Counted from the stretch's first letter, positions 7,433 to 15,817 are shown. The stretch is 47,394 nucleotides of DNA from Candidatus Methylomirabilis sp. (GCF_028716865.1 NZ_JAQUOY010000021.1:1-47394); one strand, 5' to 3'. Made by a program: numbers and translations. Notes: generated by a model not told the origin, from the sequence alone.

Positions 7433-9013
7433 TCAGATCCTTCGCACGACGCGGCCAGGTCTGGCGTCGGTATGCTCGCCGGCCTCAACTACCGGAACCC
7501 CGTTGACGAAGACATGATGGATGCCGATGGGGTACCGGATCGGCGCCTCATAGGTCGCCCTATCGGATACGATCGCTGCGTCGAAGAGGACCAAGTCGGC
7601 CATGCAGCCGGACTGTACACGCCCCCGGTCCAGCAGACCAAGCTTGCGGCATGGATCCCAGGTCATCTTCCTGATGGCGGTTGGCAGGTCGAGCACCTGC
7701 CGCTCCCGCACAAAGTGGCCCAGGACCCGCGGGAAGGTCCCGAAGGTTCTCGGATGAGGCCGACCGTGACTAAGCGGACCCTCGTGGCCGCGACACCCGG
7801 AGTCTGACCCGATCATCGCATATGGCTGTTGTAGAATCGTATCCAGGTTCTCCTCACACATGGTAAAGAAGATGGCATCGACCTGCATCTGTTCGGCGAT
7901 CAGGAGGTCCAGAACGAAGTCGATCGAGGAGGTTGCGGCTCGTACTGCCGCTTCAGACACCCGCAGCCCCTCATAGCAGCGGTTCTCCTCGCGCGTCACC
8001 TCGGAGATCATCAGTCGGGACCAGTAATCAGGCGGGTAGTGCGTGGTCAGTTCCTGCATAATCCGGACGCGCGCTGCCGGGTTACGCAGCCGTTCGGTTC
8101 GCTCCCGTTGCCCGCCTTCCAAGGCCCAATCCGGCAGGACCGCTTGCAGCCCGGTGTTGGAGGCGGTGTAGGGGTACCGGTCGCAGGAGACGTCAAGGCC
8201 TCGCGCTCGCGCCTCTTCAATACGCTGTAGCGCCTCGTGAAGCTTCGGCCAGTTGCGCTCGCCAGAGGTCTTCAGGTGGGAGATCTGAAGGGGGATTTCC
8301 GCCTTTTCCGCCACTCCGACAATCTCCTCGATTGCCTCAAGCAGCCCATCGCCTTCGCTCCGCATGTGGCAGGTCAGCACGCCACCAGCCTCCCGCACCG
8401 CGATCGCAATCGCCGTGAGCTCCTCAGGCCTGGAGAAGCAGGCGGGCGCGTACACCAGACCTGTGGACAAACCAAGCGCGCCCTCGGCCATCCCTTGTCG
8501 CGCTCCTTCAACCATTGCCCTCAGCTCCTGCGATGAGGGCGGGCGGTTGGCGCCTCCCATGGCCGAGCCGCGCAGGGTGTTGTGGCCGATCAGGAGACCG
8601 AAGTTCTCGGAGATCCCCGTGGCCTCCAGTCGCGTGAAGTAGCCTGTCACTCCCTGCCAGGCATGGTCGAGGCCATAAAGGTCACGGTAGGTGGCTGTCC
8701 GCTCTTCGAGCCAGGATCCCCATATCGGGGCGGCCGCGTATCCGCAATTGCCCCCGATCTCAAGCGTCACCCCCTGTCGCACGGCGCTGTCAGCCGTCGG
8801 CTGAAGCAGGAGATGGTAATCGGAGTGCGAGTGAATATCTACGAAGCCAGGAGAAAGCGTAAGGCCGGCGGCCTCGATCACCCGATACCCGGAGGATGGG
8901 GAAATTCGCCCGATCTCTGCGATTCGGTCGCCGGCTACGGCGAGGTCAGCCCGCCGCGCGGGACTTCCGGTCCCGTCGATGAGGTCAGCGCCTCGAATTA
9001 CCAGGTCATACAT
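7433..9013 (-). CDS. N-acyl-D-amino-acid deacylase family amidohydrolase
   Basis: A 526-residue amidohydrolase of the D-aminoacylase/N-acyl-D-amino-acid deacylase group, which cleaves acyl-D-amino acids with a zinc centre. The metal motif is GFVDIHSHSD with H61 and H63, and the zinc cysteine is in GGNCGY (C90). Further metal histidines fit LQISHLKTSG and the GSDSGCRG aspartate loop. The length is close to the usual 480-530. No signal peptide, so it acts in the cytosol. It is packed between a SIS protein and a C26 hydrolase; D-amino-acid derivatives from peptidoglycan or N-acyl-D-Glu peptides are plausible substrates (inference). Confidence 0.9.
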   Translation of the reverse strand: MYDLVIRGADLIDGTGSPARRADLAVAGDRIAEIGRISPSSGYRVIEAAGLTLSPGFVDIHSHSDYHLLLQPTADSAVRQGVTLEIGGNCGYAAAPIWGSWLEERTATYRDLYGLDHAWQGVTGYFTRLEATGISENFGLLIGHNTLRGSAMGGANRPPSSQELRAMVEGARQGMAEGALGLSTGLVYAPACFSRPEELTAIAIAVREAGGVLTCHMRSEGDGLLEAIEEIVGVAEKAEIPLQISHLKTSGERNWPKLHEALQRIEEARARGLDVSCDRYPYTASNTGLQAVLPDWALEGGQRERTERLRNPAARVRIMQELTTHYPPDYWSRLMISEVTREENRCYEGLRVSEAAVRAATSSIDFVLDLLIAEQMQVDAIFFTMCEENLDTILQQPYAMIGSDSGCRGHEGPLSHGRPHPRTFGTFPRVLGHFVRERQVLDLPTAIRKMTWDPCRKLGLLDRGRVQSGCMADLVLFDAAIVSDRATYEAPIRYPIGIHHVFVNGVPVVEAGEHTDARPGRVVRRI

Positions 9014-9053
9014 CGTTATCCAGTAGCTTTCAGCGATCAGGGAAGATGCGTTC

Positions 9054-9791
9054 TCAACTTAATAGTTTAATCCGCCCTTTATACTTCGCTTCCAGTTGAC
9101 GATTATGCTCATCGCCTCCTGGGAGGTTGGCGCTGAGATAGATGGGTGGGATAAGCCCCTTCGCGATAAACCGCTCCACCACGCCGCAGATGATCGAGTT
9201 GACGATAAAGGCCCCTGCTACAAGTGATGTCGGTCCCACCTTTGCTGTAAGGCGGGGGAAGGTAAGGGCGCCATCGCCGGCCTCGCCGAAGTTGTTGATT
9301 ACGAGGTCCGCCACCTCGAAGAGACGCTTGCCACTCGGATGGCGTGAGGCCACGGCCTGGGCGTGACGCAGCGACGTGATCGCGATCACTGTGAGTTCTC
9401 GCTTCTTCGCCTCCAGTGCCAACTCGATCGGGACCGGGTTAATCCCGGCGTTGGAGATGATGATAAGGACCTCGTTGGGCCGCGGCTCGTGGTAGTCGAG
9501 AAGAATCGCAGCGAGGCCGCTGAGTCGTTCCAATCGTCCGCTCTTTTTTGGGGACGTAAGCGGGCTTAGGAACGGCTCGGTCATCGTATTGACGGGAACC
9601 AGCCCGCCAGCGCGATGGAACGCCTCTTCGGCCACCGAATGGGAGTGACCACTTCCAAAGATGTGCAGGACACCATCGGCTACGAGAGATGAGAAGATTA
9701 GATCGGCAGCTTTGTCGATCGCCTCCGCCTGGCTGTGCTGGATCTCGCTAAGCAATCGAACTACGGCTTCGTAGTATGCTGGATTGTTCAT
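9054..9791 (-). CDS. SIS-domain phosphosugar-binding protein (UPF0309 type)
   Basis: A 245-residue single SIS-domain protein. Hallmarks are the phosphate-binding loop HIFGSGHSHSVAEEAF (about 43-58) and the second serine-rich strand EVLIIISNAGINPVPIE. The pattern matches the UPF0309 SIS group, whose activity is not firmly established; it is not a canonical MurQ, which has a GAGTSGRLG loop. The ATG overlaps the anmK stop by four bases, so the two are translated together. A role on the amino sugar phosphate made by AnmK, either as etherase or isomerase, is suggested by this coupling but unproven. Confidence 0.85.
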   Translation of the reverse strand: MNNPAYYEAVVRLLSEIQHSQAEAIDKAADLIFSSLVADGVLHIFGSGHSHSVAEEAFHRAGGLVPVNTMTEPFLSPLTSPKKSGRLERLSGLAAILLDYHEPRPNEVLIIISNAGINPVPIELALEAKKRELTVIAITSLRHAQAVASRHPSGKRLFEVADLVINNFGEAGDGALTFPRLTAKVGPTSLVAGAFIVNSIICGVVERFIAKGLIPPIYLSANLPGGDEHNRQLEAKYKGRIKLLS

Positions 9792-10966
9792 CGTAGTCCT
9801 TGAAATGCCCGTCCCGGAACGATCTTGCCCAGGATCGCGCTATGAGTCGCCCCGGTGATGCGGGGCAGATTGCCTGGGAGTCCGTGGGCCGTGAGGTAGG
9901 CCAGCAGGGCAAAGGCTGAAGCCTCAATGGCCCGCCCTGGAAAGCCCGCCTCATCGGCGGTGAGGAGGCGGCACTCAGGCAGCGCCTCCTGAAGCCGTTT
10001 AATCAGCATGGGATTATCTGCCCCACCACCGCAGGAGATCAGCTCTGCCGAAGCAGCACTGCGTGGGAGGTCGCGTCGGACGTGGAGCGTTACCGATTGG
10101 GCCGTAAAGGCGGTGACGGTTGCCACAAGGTTCTCCTCTGTCACGTTACGGGCTGCGGCGCGTCGGAGCAACGCCTCGATCAGCGAGGGGCCAAACTCTT
10201 CCCGTCCCGTGCTTTTGGGAGGCGTGCGACGGAAGTAGGGGTGAGCCATGAGCCAGCGCAGGAGACGAGGATCTACCTCTCCAGAGGCGGCGATTTGACC
10301 ATCCAAGTCAGCACCCATCGCCCCGCCGGTCAATCGTGCCACAAGGCCATCGATTAGGACATTACCAGGTCCCGTGTCAAACGCTAACACACCGCGCAGG
10401 CCGTGGCCCTTCGGCAGGAAGGTCAGGTTGGCGATCCCACCCAGGTTCAAGACGATTCGGCTTCGGTGGGGATGACGGAAGAGCAACGTATGCAGGTAGG
10501 GGGTAAGCGGCGCGCCCTCGCCTCCCGCCGCCAGGTCGCGGGGGCGGAAGTCGGCCACAGTCGTGATACCGGTTCGCTCGGCAATAACCGATGGCTCTCC
10601 GATCTGCAGCGTGGAGCGAATCGACACGCTGTGCTCAACTGTGGGGCCGGGGAGATGGGCGATGGTCTGCCCGTGTGAACCGATGAGCGCCACATCACGC
10701 AAGGGGACGCCGGCATGCCGGGCCACCGAGATCGCCACTGTTGCGAAGAGCTCACCAAGCAAGACATTCAAACGACAGATCTCAGAGGTCGCGCCAGATC
10801 CAGCGTCTGCCACTCGCAAAATCTGTTCCCGGAGCCCGTTGGGAAAAGGAAATACCGCGAAGTGCAGAAGTCGGAGCTTCGGGAGCCCCTTGTTTGAGCC
10901 GATCTCCAGAAGGGCGGCATCGATTCCATCTGCCGATGTCCCAGACATGAGCCCGATGACCTTCAT
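9788..10966 (-). CDS. anmK: Anhydro-N-acetylmuramic acid kinase AnmK
   Basis: A 392-residue sugar kinase of the ASKHA fold that opens the 1,6-anhydro ring of anhydroMurNAc and phosphorylates it to MurNAc-6-phosphate. The start MKVIGLMSGTSADGIDAAL contains the family nucleotide-binding signature; FDTGPGNVLIDG and the C-terminal SCGGGADNPMLI are also typical. The longer open frame beginning at 11170 was rejected because the extra 68 residues precede the conserved start; ATG 10966 gives the family length. It overlaps the SIS gene by four bases. With nagZ 4 kb away it forms the core of a muropeptide recycling route. Confidence 0.93.
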   Translation of the reverse strand: MKVIGLMSGTSADGIDAALLEIGSNKGLPKLRLLHFAVFPFPNGLREQILRVADAGSGATSEICRLNVLLGELFATVAISVARHAGVPLRDVALIGSHGQTIAHLPGPTVEHSVSIRSTLQIGEPSVIAERTGITTVADFRPRDLAAGGEGAPLTPYLHTLLFRHPHRSRIVLNLGGIANLTFLPKGHGLRGVLAFDTGPGNVLIDGLVARLTGGAMGADLDGQIAASGEVDPRLLRWLMAHPYFRRTPPKSTGREEFGPSLIEALLRRAAARNVTEENLVATVTAFTAQSVTLHVRRDLPRSAASAELISCGGGADNPMLIKRLQEALPECRLLTADEAGFPGRAIEASAFALLAYLTAHGLPGNLPRITGATHSAILGKIVPGRAFQGLR

Positions 10967-11046
10967 GGGCGCGGTTTCACAGTCCACCGACCGCGTCCTT
11001 GAGACGGCCAGAGGAGGGTAAGGGGCGCGGGTCGGCAGCTCTTGTA

Positions 11047-11736
11047 TCAATCGAACAGCCGGAAGCGGGGAATGTAATAGAGCGCAGCGACGCCATCCTT
11101 CCATCCAATCTTTTTCCCCTCGGCATAGGTCCGGCCGTGATAGGCGATCGGCACCTCGTAGATGCGACACCCTAACTTGGCTACCTTTACGGTCAGCTCT
11201 GGCTCGATGCCGAACCGGTTCGATCTGAGCCGCAGCCGCTGGAGTACTTCGACCCTAAAGACCTTGTATCCGACCTCCATATCACTCAGATTGAGATTGG
11301 TCAGCATGTTACAGAAGGTGGTGAGGAGCCGATTTCCCTGAAAATGCCAGAAGTAGAGGACACGATGGGGGCCGCCATGGAACCGGTTGCCGAAGACGAC
11401 ATCGGCGTGGCCGTCTAAGATCGGCTCCAGTAGCTTCGGGTAATCCTGCGGGTCGTACTCCAGGTCGGCATCCTGGATGATGACGATGTCGCCGGTCACG
11501 TGTTCGATCGCGGTCCGAATCGTCGCCCCCTTGCCACGGTTCTGCGCGTGGAAGAGGAGGCGCACCTGGTCCCGGTGGTCCCGTGCGAGTCGTTCCAGAA
11601 TCTCGCGTGTCCCGTCAGTCGAGGCGTCATCGACAAGGAGGATCTCCTTCTCGTAGGGGACTGCTTCCACCCGCTTGAGGAGCAGTTCCACGGTATCCCG
11701 TTCGTTATAGATTGGAATGATTACAGAGAGCTTCAT
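11047..11736 (-). CDS. GT2 glycosyltransferase, dolichyl-phosphate mannose synthase-like
   Basis: A 229-residue family 2 glycosyltransferase. It starts MKLSVIIPIYNERDTVELLL, with the nucleotide-binding DDASTDGT at about 37-44, the metal-binding region IQDADLEYDP, and the acceptor-side SDMEVGYKVFR. There are no C-terminal membrane spans, so it resembles the short DPM1-type enzymes that load a sugar onto polyprenyl phosphate. ATG 11736 was chosen over TTG 11745 by homology. The upstream methyltransferase gene ends 15 bases earlier on the same strand; GT2 and methyltransferase pairs are common in surface glycan pathways. The sugar and acceptor are unknown. Confidence 0.9.
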   Translation of the reverse strand: MKLSVIIPIYNERDTVELLLKRVEAVPYEKEILLVDDASTDGTREILERLARDHRDQVRLLFHAQNRGKGATIRTAIEHVTGDIVIIQDADLEYDPQDYPKLLEPILDGHADVVFGNRFHGGPHRVLYFWHFQGNRLLTTFCNMLTNLNLSDMEVGYKVFRVEVLQRLRLRSNRFGIEPELTVKVAKLGCRIYEVPIAYHGRTYAEGKKIGWKDGVAALYYIPRFRLFD

Positions 11737-11751
11737 CACACCCAATACGTG

Positions 11752-12456
11752 TCAGGTTAGTTGAGCGAGCAATATGAGGCTCTGTCCCAGCGGTGGCGTG
11801 ACACGGCTCTCGATCGCCTTGACGATGGGGATAATCCAACGATCGTAGCACCGTACCATCCGCGGCGAGATGGTCCGCGACCTCAGGATGCGGCCTGCGA
11901 CGAACCATGACACGATGCCCGGGAAGTTCATGAACTTCAGTTCAAGGATCTGGAATCCTGCCTCTGTAACCTTTGTCTGAAGCTCGGTCTTCCGATAGCG
12001 TCGGCAGTGGCCGAAGGCCTCGTCCAGCGATCCGAATAACCAAGGGAGCGCGGGGACGAAGAGCAGTAATTTTCCACCTGGCGGGAGAACCTTCCCGATG
12101 GTGGTAAGGGTTCGACCATCATCCTTGAGGTGTTCCAGGACATTCACACCGATGATGGTGTCTACCCGGCCCTCGCGCAGACGATCGACGTACGCCTCAA
12201 CCTCCCCGTCGACTACTTGGACCCATCCCTTCGCTGTGAATCGATCGCGCAGACACGCTAACAAATTATGTGCAGGCTCTACCAAGATAAGCCGATGGAT
12301 GTCTTCCTCCAGGAGCAAGGAGGAGAAGGTCCCAATGCCCGCGCCGAGTTCGCAGACCACGTTCCCAAGGTGCGGCCGAAATTCCCGCATGATCCATCGA
12401 TAGTAGTTGTGAGCCAGGGCCATAGGCTCTAATTCGCCGCTTAGATAGTCCGACAT
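11752..12456 (-). CDS. Class I SAM-dependent methyltransferase
   Basis: A 234-residue methyltransferase. The SAM motif is VVCELGAGIGTFSSLLL, followed by LILVEPAHNLLACL at strand 2 and IIGVNVLEHLKDD at motif IV. The C-terminal FGHCRRYRKTELQTKV resembles methyltransferases found beside polyprenyl-phosphate glycosyltransferases. The open frame reaches back to 12567, but ATG 12456 is preceded by a strong GAGGAAGAGG element a few bases upstream, so it is taken as the start; this leaves a gap of about 107 bases after the M20 peptidase. It precedes the GT2 gene by 15 bases. The substrate, perhaps a lipid-linked sugar, is inferred from position. Confidence 0.87.
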   Translation of the reverse strand: MSDYLSGELEPMALAHNYYRWIMREFRPHLGNVVCELGAGIGTFSSLLLEEDIHRLILVEPAHNLLACLRDRFTAKGWVQVVDGEVEAYVDRLREGRVDTIIGVNVLEHLKDDGRTLTTIGKVLPPGGKLLLFVPALPWLFGSLDEAFGHCRRYRKTELQTKVTEAGFQILELKFMNFPGIVSWFVAGRILRSRTISPRMVRCYDRWIIPIVKAIESRVTPPLGQSLILLAQLT

Positions 12457-12563
12457 ATTCCTCTTCCTCGGTGCTCTGGGTGTCAGATCGTGGCAATCCG
12501 AGAGGCCACTCAGCGACTCCCGCACCGGTAGGAAACCAGTAGGAAGGTGAGGGCGCGGCATGC

Positions 12564-13739
12564 TCAAGCGTGTTGAAACTCTTCTCGGACCTGCCGCAAG
12601 CGGGCCGGGTCGGTGAACAGATCTACCGCCGTCATGGCGAGCGCCTTAGTTGCAAGGAGCGTTGCACGGTCACCGGCCGGCCCACCGGCCGCCTCAGCGA
12701 AAGCGGCGGAGTGGCAAACCACGTCAAGTCGGTCAGTCAGGGCGATGGTTGGGTGGAGCGTTGGGACCACTTGACTCACATTGCCCACATCGGTAGAACC
12801 AAGCTCTTGATCCTCTGGTGTTTGCTCCACTTGCTCACCCAATGTCTCTAGGTTTGCCTGAAAGAGTGCGCCTAGCGTTCGATTGCATTTCATCGGGTGG
12901 TACTCCTCACCTTCCTCCTGAATCGCCACTGTTGCTCCCGTGGCCTGGGCGGCGGCCTCGAAGCAGGCGACCACGCGACGGCGCAGGTCGTGTAGGTAGT
13001 CAAGATCCAGCGCTCGAATGCAAAACCGGGCGGCGGCATAGTCCGGGATGATGTTGGGTGCCCGACCGCCGTCGGTGATGATCCCGTGGATCCTGGCGTC
13101 TGGCCGGAGCTGTTGACGAAGCGCATTGAGGTTCGTAAAGGCGAGGACTACCGCATCGAGCGCATTAATGCCGAGATGGGGGGCCGCTGCCGCATGGCTG
13201 GCCTTGCCGAAGAATTCAATTCGGAGCGGAAGCATAGCCAGGGCGTCCTTAAAGAGCTCAGTTCGGTTGCTCGGGTGAACTAGAAGCGCTGCATCGATGT
13301 TGGCGAATAGACCGGCCTTCACCAGAGCAATCTTGCCCCCGCCCTTTTCCTCGGCGGGGCAGCCGATCACAAGCACTCGCCCTTCGAGCGCAGCCAGAGA
13401 CGGCTGTAAGGCTAAGGCGGCGCCGATCGAACTGGTAGCGATCAGGTTGTGGCCACAGGCATGGCCGAGCGAGGGCAGCGCATCGTATTCAGCAAGAAAG
13501 GCGATAGTTGCTGATGGGTGATCGACACCTGCCGAGGCGACAAAGGCGGTCGGTAGGCCGCCAATACCCTCGATTATCTCAAAACCATGCGCCCTGAGAA
13601 GTGAGGTCAGGTGTTGCACCGACTCCCGCTCCTCGTAAGCCAACTCCGGATGTTGGTGGAGAAAATGGCTGGTAGTGATCAGTTCGTTCGACAGCTGATC
13701 GACCGTCGTCACGATCTCGTTTTTAATGTGTATCTTCAT
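12564..13739 (-). CDS. M20-family metallohydrolase (amidohydrolase, AbgB-like)
   Basis: A 391-residue M20D-type dinuclear zinc hydrolase that cleaves N-acyl or peptide amides. Visible motifs are HQHPELAYEE near the N-terminus, FLAEYDALPSLGHACGHN with the first metal and catalytic residues, and CPAEEKGGGK with the catalytic and metal glutamates. The sequence is closer to p-aminobenzoyl-glutamate/indole-acetyl-amino-acid hydrolases than to DapE. It is the first gene of the minus-strand run and lies about 70 bases from the next gene upstream on the same strand. An aminoacyl or glutamyl conjugate is the likely substrate class. Confidence 0.88.
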   Translation of the reverse strand: MKIHIKNEIVTTVDQLSNELITTSHFLHQHPELAYEERESVQHLTSLLRAHGFEIIEGIGGLPTAFVASAGVDHPSATIAFLAEYDALPSLGHACGHNLIATSSIGAALALQPSLAALEGRVLVIGCPAEEKGGGKIALVKAGLFANIDAALLVHPSNRTELFKDALAMLPLRIEFFGKASHAAAAPHLGINALDAVVLAFTNLNALRQQLRPDARIHGIITDGGRAPNIIPDYAAARFCIRALDLDYLHDLRRRVVACFEAAAQATGATVAIQEEGEEYHPMKCNRTLGALFQANLETLGEQVEQTPEDQELGSTDVGNVSQVVPTLHPTIALTDRLDVVCHSAAFAEAAGGPAGDRATLLATKALAMTAVDLFTDPARLRQVREEFQHA

Positions 13740-13806
13740 TTAGCCGGAGCGCGTCTCGTCGATGGGGTGAACTGAGCCACCCCACGCATCAGACACGCAT
13801 AGCCGT

Positions 13807-14439
13807 TTACCGGACAATGGTGAAGGTGGTCTGTTGGGTTGCTTTCGTGCCACCAGCCGTCACGCTCATGACCACCCGATAGCTTCCACTCGCCGCGTTT
13901 GTGGGGAGGGTGAGCGGCTGACTGCTGGTCCAGGTCCCCTCCATTCGCTGCACTTGCAAGGTTGAGTCGCCAACCACCGAATTATTAAAGAAGATCTGCC
14001 GGCGCTCTGAGACTTGAATGGTTTGCTGAGCGTTCCGAGCGAGCACGGCAAATCTCATATTGAGGTTGATCGTTTCGCCAGGGTGGATCTTGGCAGGATG
14101 AGCCTCGACGGCTTCGATCCGAAGCACGGTTCCCTGCGCTGAGTTGTAGTGGTACCGCTCTGCTGTTGCAGCTCGATCTTGAGCTCGCGCCTCTACGACA
14201 TTACCAATGACGCCACCTGTGAGGCCTCCCACGAGACCGCCTAACAGCGTCCCGGCGGCGTTGCCGAAAATCAACCCTCCGGTCAACATGCCGGCAGCAG
14301 TCCCGATGCCGGCGCCAATGGCCGTCTCGGGATGTGTCTTCACCTGCTCCTCAATAGCCGCACAGCCCGTGCCTCCTACGACCAGGAACAGACACAGCAG
14401 CCAAGCGATTCCTTGTCTGAGAGAAAGCGCCATCTGCAT
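13807..14439 (-). CDS. Glycine-zipper lipoprotein
   Basis: A 210-residue lipoprotein with lipobox GTGCA near residue 25. After it comes a glycine-zipper segment (roughly 40-80, repeated GxxxG in AIGAGIGTAAGMLTGG and GTLLGGLVGGLTGG) that may insert into or pack in the outer membrane, then a soluble beta-rich domain with VLRIEAVEAHPAKIHPGETINL and a C-terminal strand pair typical of an immunoglobulin-like fold. Three ATG codons lie at 14442, 14439 and 14433; GGAGG at 14445-14449 is five bases from 14439. A minus-strand promoter lies at 14484-14512, back to back with that of a second glycine-zipper lipoprotein. The precise role is unknown. Confidence 0.75.
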   Translation of the reverse strand: MQMALSLRQGIAWLLCLFLVVGGTGCAAIEEQVKTHPETAIGAGIGTAAGMLTGGLIFGNAAGTLLGGLVGGLTGGVIGNVVEARAQDRAATAERYHYNSAQGTVLRIEAVEAHPAKIHPGETINLNMRFAVLARNAQQTIQVSERRQIFFNNSVVGDSTLQVQRMEGTWTSSQPLTLPTNAASGSYRVVMSVTAGGTKATQQTTFTIVR

Positions 14440-14483
14440 CATCTCCTCCTTTCAGTGTGAAGGTGATCCCCCTCCTTGAGGTC

Positions 14484-14512
14484 ATCTTAGCAGCCGTTCA
14501 TGAGCGCGTCAA
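14484..14512 (-). promoter_or_regulatory. Predicted sigma-70 promoter for the glycine-zipper lipoprotein at 13807-14439
   Basis: On the minus strand TTGACG (complement of 14507-14512) and TAAGAT (complement of 14484-14489) are separated by 17 bases. The -35 matches five of six consensus bases and the -10 four of six. The expected transcript would have a short leader ending in the AGGAGG ribosome site. Confidence 0.5.
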
Positions 14513-14544
14513 TCGAAGCACTACGAGTAACGCGGTACCTATGG

Positions 14545-14573
14545 TTGCGACTGTTGAGGTTCTGCTATATATT
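14545..14573 (+). promoter_or_regulatory. Predicted sigma-70 promoter for the lipoprotein at 14593-15114
   Basis: TTGCGA at 14545-14550 and TATATT at 14568-14573 are separated by 17 bases. The -10 matches five of six consensus bases. The leader to ATG 14593 would be only about a dozen bases, but it still contains the GGTGAGAG ribosome site. Confidence 0.45.
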
Positions 14574-14592
14574 ACTCAAAAGGTGAGAGACA

Positions 14593-15114
14593 ATGAAATA
14601 CCTCGTAACAGTAAGCGCGATCTTCCTGCTGGTGCTTGCAGGGTGTGCCACGCCTCCGAGCCCTCGGGAGAGCGGGACGGTGACCGGTGCCGCGGTCGGT
14701 GCCGCCACAGGTGCCATTCTTGGCGGAATTGCTGGTGCGCCGGGGAGGGGTGCGGCCATCGGCGCAGCGGTAGGGGCGGTTACCGGCGCACTGACAGGTG
14801 ACGCGATCCAGAGCGAGCAGGCAGACAGGGCGTCTGCTTCGAGATATGCCTATGCGACGCCGCCATACCCGCCACCCAGCGGCACTCTGCAGATCGAGGT
14901 GACGCCAGAGGACGCTGAGATCTTCGTTGATGGCAGGCGGGTTGGGCTGGCCAAAGAGCTCCGTGGTCCAGGCGTAGTACCGGTTGTTGCGGGTTTCCAC
15001 CTCGTGGAGTTACATTGGAGAGGGTTCAGCGTGACGAGTCACATCGTGGTTCCACCACAAACCACGGTGCTTCTCAGACGAGACCTGGAGCCTTCCGCTC
15101 CAGCCTTGCCTTAG
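14593..15114 (+). CDS. Glycine-zipper lipoprotein with a PEGA-like domain
   Basis: A 173-residue lipoprotein with lipobox VLAGC at 14-18. A glycine-zipper region (about 28-75: TGAAVGAATGAILGGIAG, then GAAIGAAVGAVTGALTG) resembles the YMGG/Gly-zipper families. A C-terminal domain reads GTLQIEVTPEDAEIFVDGRRVG, which is the PEGA pattern (surface-layer-like repeat, P-E-G-A replaced here by GLAKEL). GGTGAG precedes the ATG. It is transcribed away from another glycine-zipper lipoprotein, suggesting a related envelope role. PEGA assignment is by pattern. Confidence 0.78.
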   Translation: MKYLVTVSAIFLLVLAGCATPPSPRESGTVTGAAVGAATGAILGGIAGAPGRGAAIGAAVGAVTGALTGDAIQSEQADRASASRYAYATPPYPPPSGTLQIEVTPEDAEIFVDGRRVGLAKELRGPGVVPVVAGFHLVELHWRGFSVTSHIVVPPQTTVLLRRDLEPSAPALP

Positions 15115-15357
15115 ATTCGCGCCTCTGGAGCCCAACATTAGCCATCAACCCGAGGCACTGATCAATCTCGGTCTTGCTTGCAGTCCAACCTGTACGATTT
15201 TCTCGCGACCTTGCCTATGTTCTCAAAGCTTGGGGAGAGGGTGGGCGTGACCCTTTTCTTGCTCTTCATCATCAGCCGACTGATGAGTCTTGCCTGACAA
15301 AGAAGGGACTGCTGTAAGATACGCTTGGAACGTAATCTCTGAAACGGAGGAAGGAAT
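15115..15357. other. Intergenic stretch without a recognised gene
   Basis: A 243-base gap between two plus-strand genes. I see no tRNA-like cloverleaf and no convincing reading frame. A weak promoter-like pair, CTGACA at 15294-15299 and TAAGAT at 15315-15320, has a 15-base spacer, shorter than usual. GGAGGAAGG at 15346-15354 is the ribosome site of the following gene. Confidence 0.5.
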
Positions 15358-15729
15358 ATGAGGGTGAGATGGCTGATGATGGTGGGGTTCACGTCGGTGG
15401 CCTTGGCAAGTGGCCAAATGACAGTGGCATTTGCGGAGGAGTGGGCTGGGCCAGCGGCGGCATCTCAGAAGGCGATTCGCGGGTTGACAAATGCTGGACT
15501 TGGCGTGGTGGTCGAGATTCCGAAAACAGTCTACTACGATACGGTTGAGGATGGACCGCTATACGGGCTGACGGTCGGGGTCTTGGAGGGATTGAGCTGG
15601 GGGCTGGCGCGAAGTCTGGTCGGGGTCTACGAGGTGGTAACCTTCCCGTTCCCGATTCCGGCAGGGTATCGTCCGATTTACAAGCCTTCGTATCCGTTCG
15701 AAGCCGGGAAGACCGATCTTGCCGATTGA
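15358..15729 (+). CDS. TIGR04073-type exosortase-associated secreted protein
   Basis: A 123-residue exported protein with a signal peptide ending near AFA-EE (about residue 26). The mature part has the family pattern as I recall it: VVEIPKTVYYDTVEDGPLYG, a GLxxGLxxxLARSLVGVYEV stretch, and TFPFPIPAGYRPIYKPSYPF. This matches TIGR04073, annotated as exosortase-system associated, with no established biochemical role. No exosortase gene is in the window, so the link cannot be tested here. A strong GGAGGAAGG ribosome site precedes the ATG. Confidence 0.8.
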   Translation: MRVRWLMMVGFTSVALASGQMTVAFAEEWAGPAAASQKAIRGLTNAGLGVVVEIPKTVYYDTVEDGPLYGLTVGVLEGLSWGLARSLVGVYEVVTFPFPIPAGYRPIYKPSYPFEAGKTDLAD

Positions 15730-15817
15730 GGGGTGAATCGACCAGAGGGCTCCCGACAGTCATGATCGAAGCTAGAGACGTTGCCTAAGGAGACTGGTCG
15801 TTGACCGGAGGTGCCGG

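Noticed and set aside
10967-11170. N-terminal extension of AnmK by 68 residues
   Set aside because: The extension reads into the glycosyltransferase gene region and precedes the universal MKVIGLMSGTS start; a conserved ATG is present.
13740-13806. TGGGGTG...CACCCCA hairpin upstream of the M20 gene
   Set aside because: Seven pairs with no T-tract on either strand; not a supported terminator.
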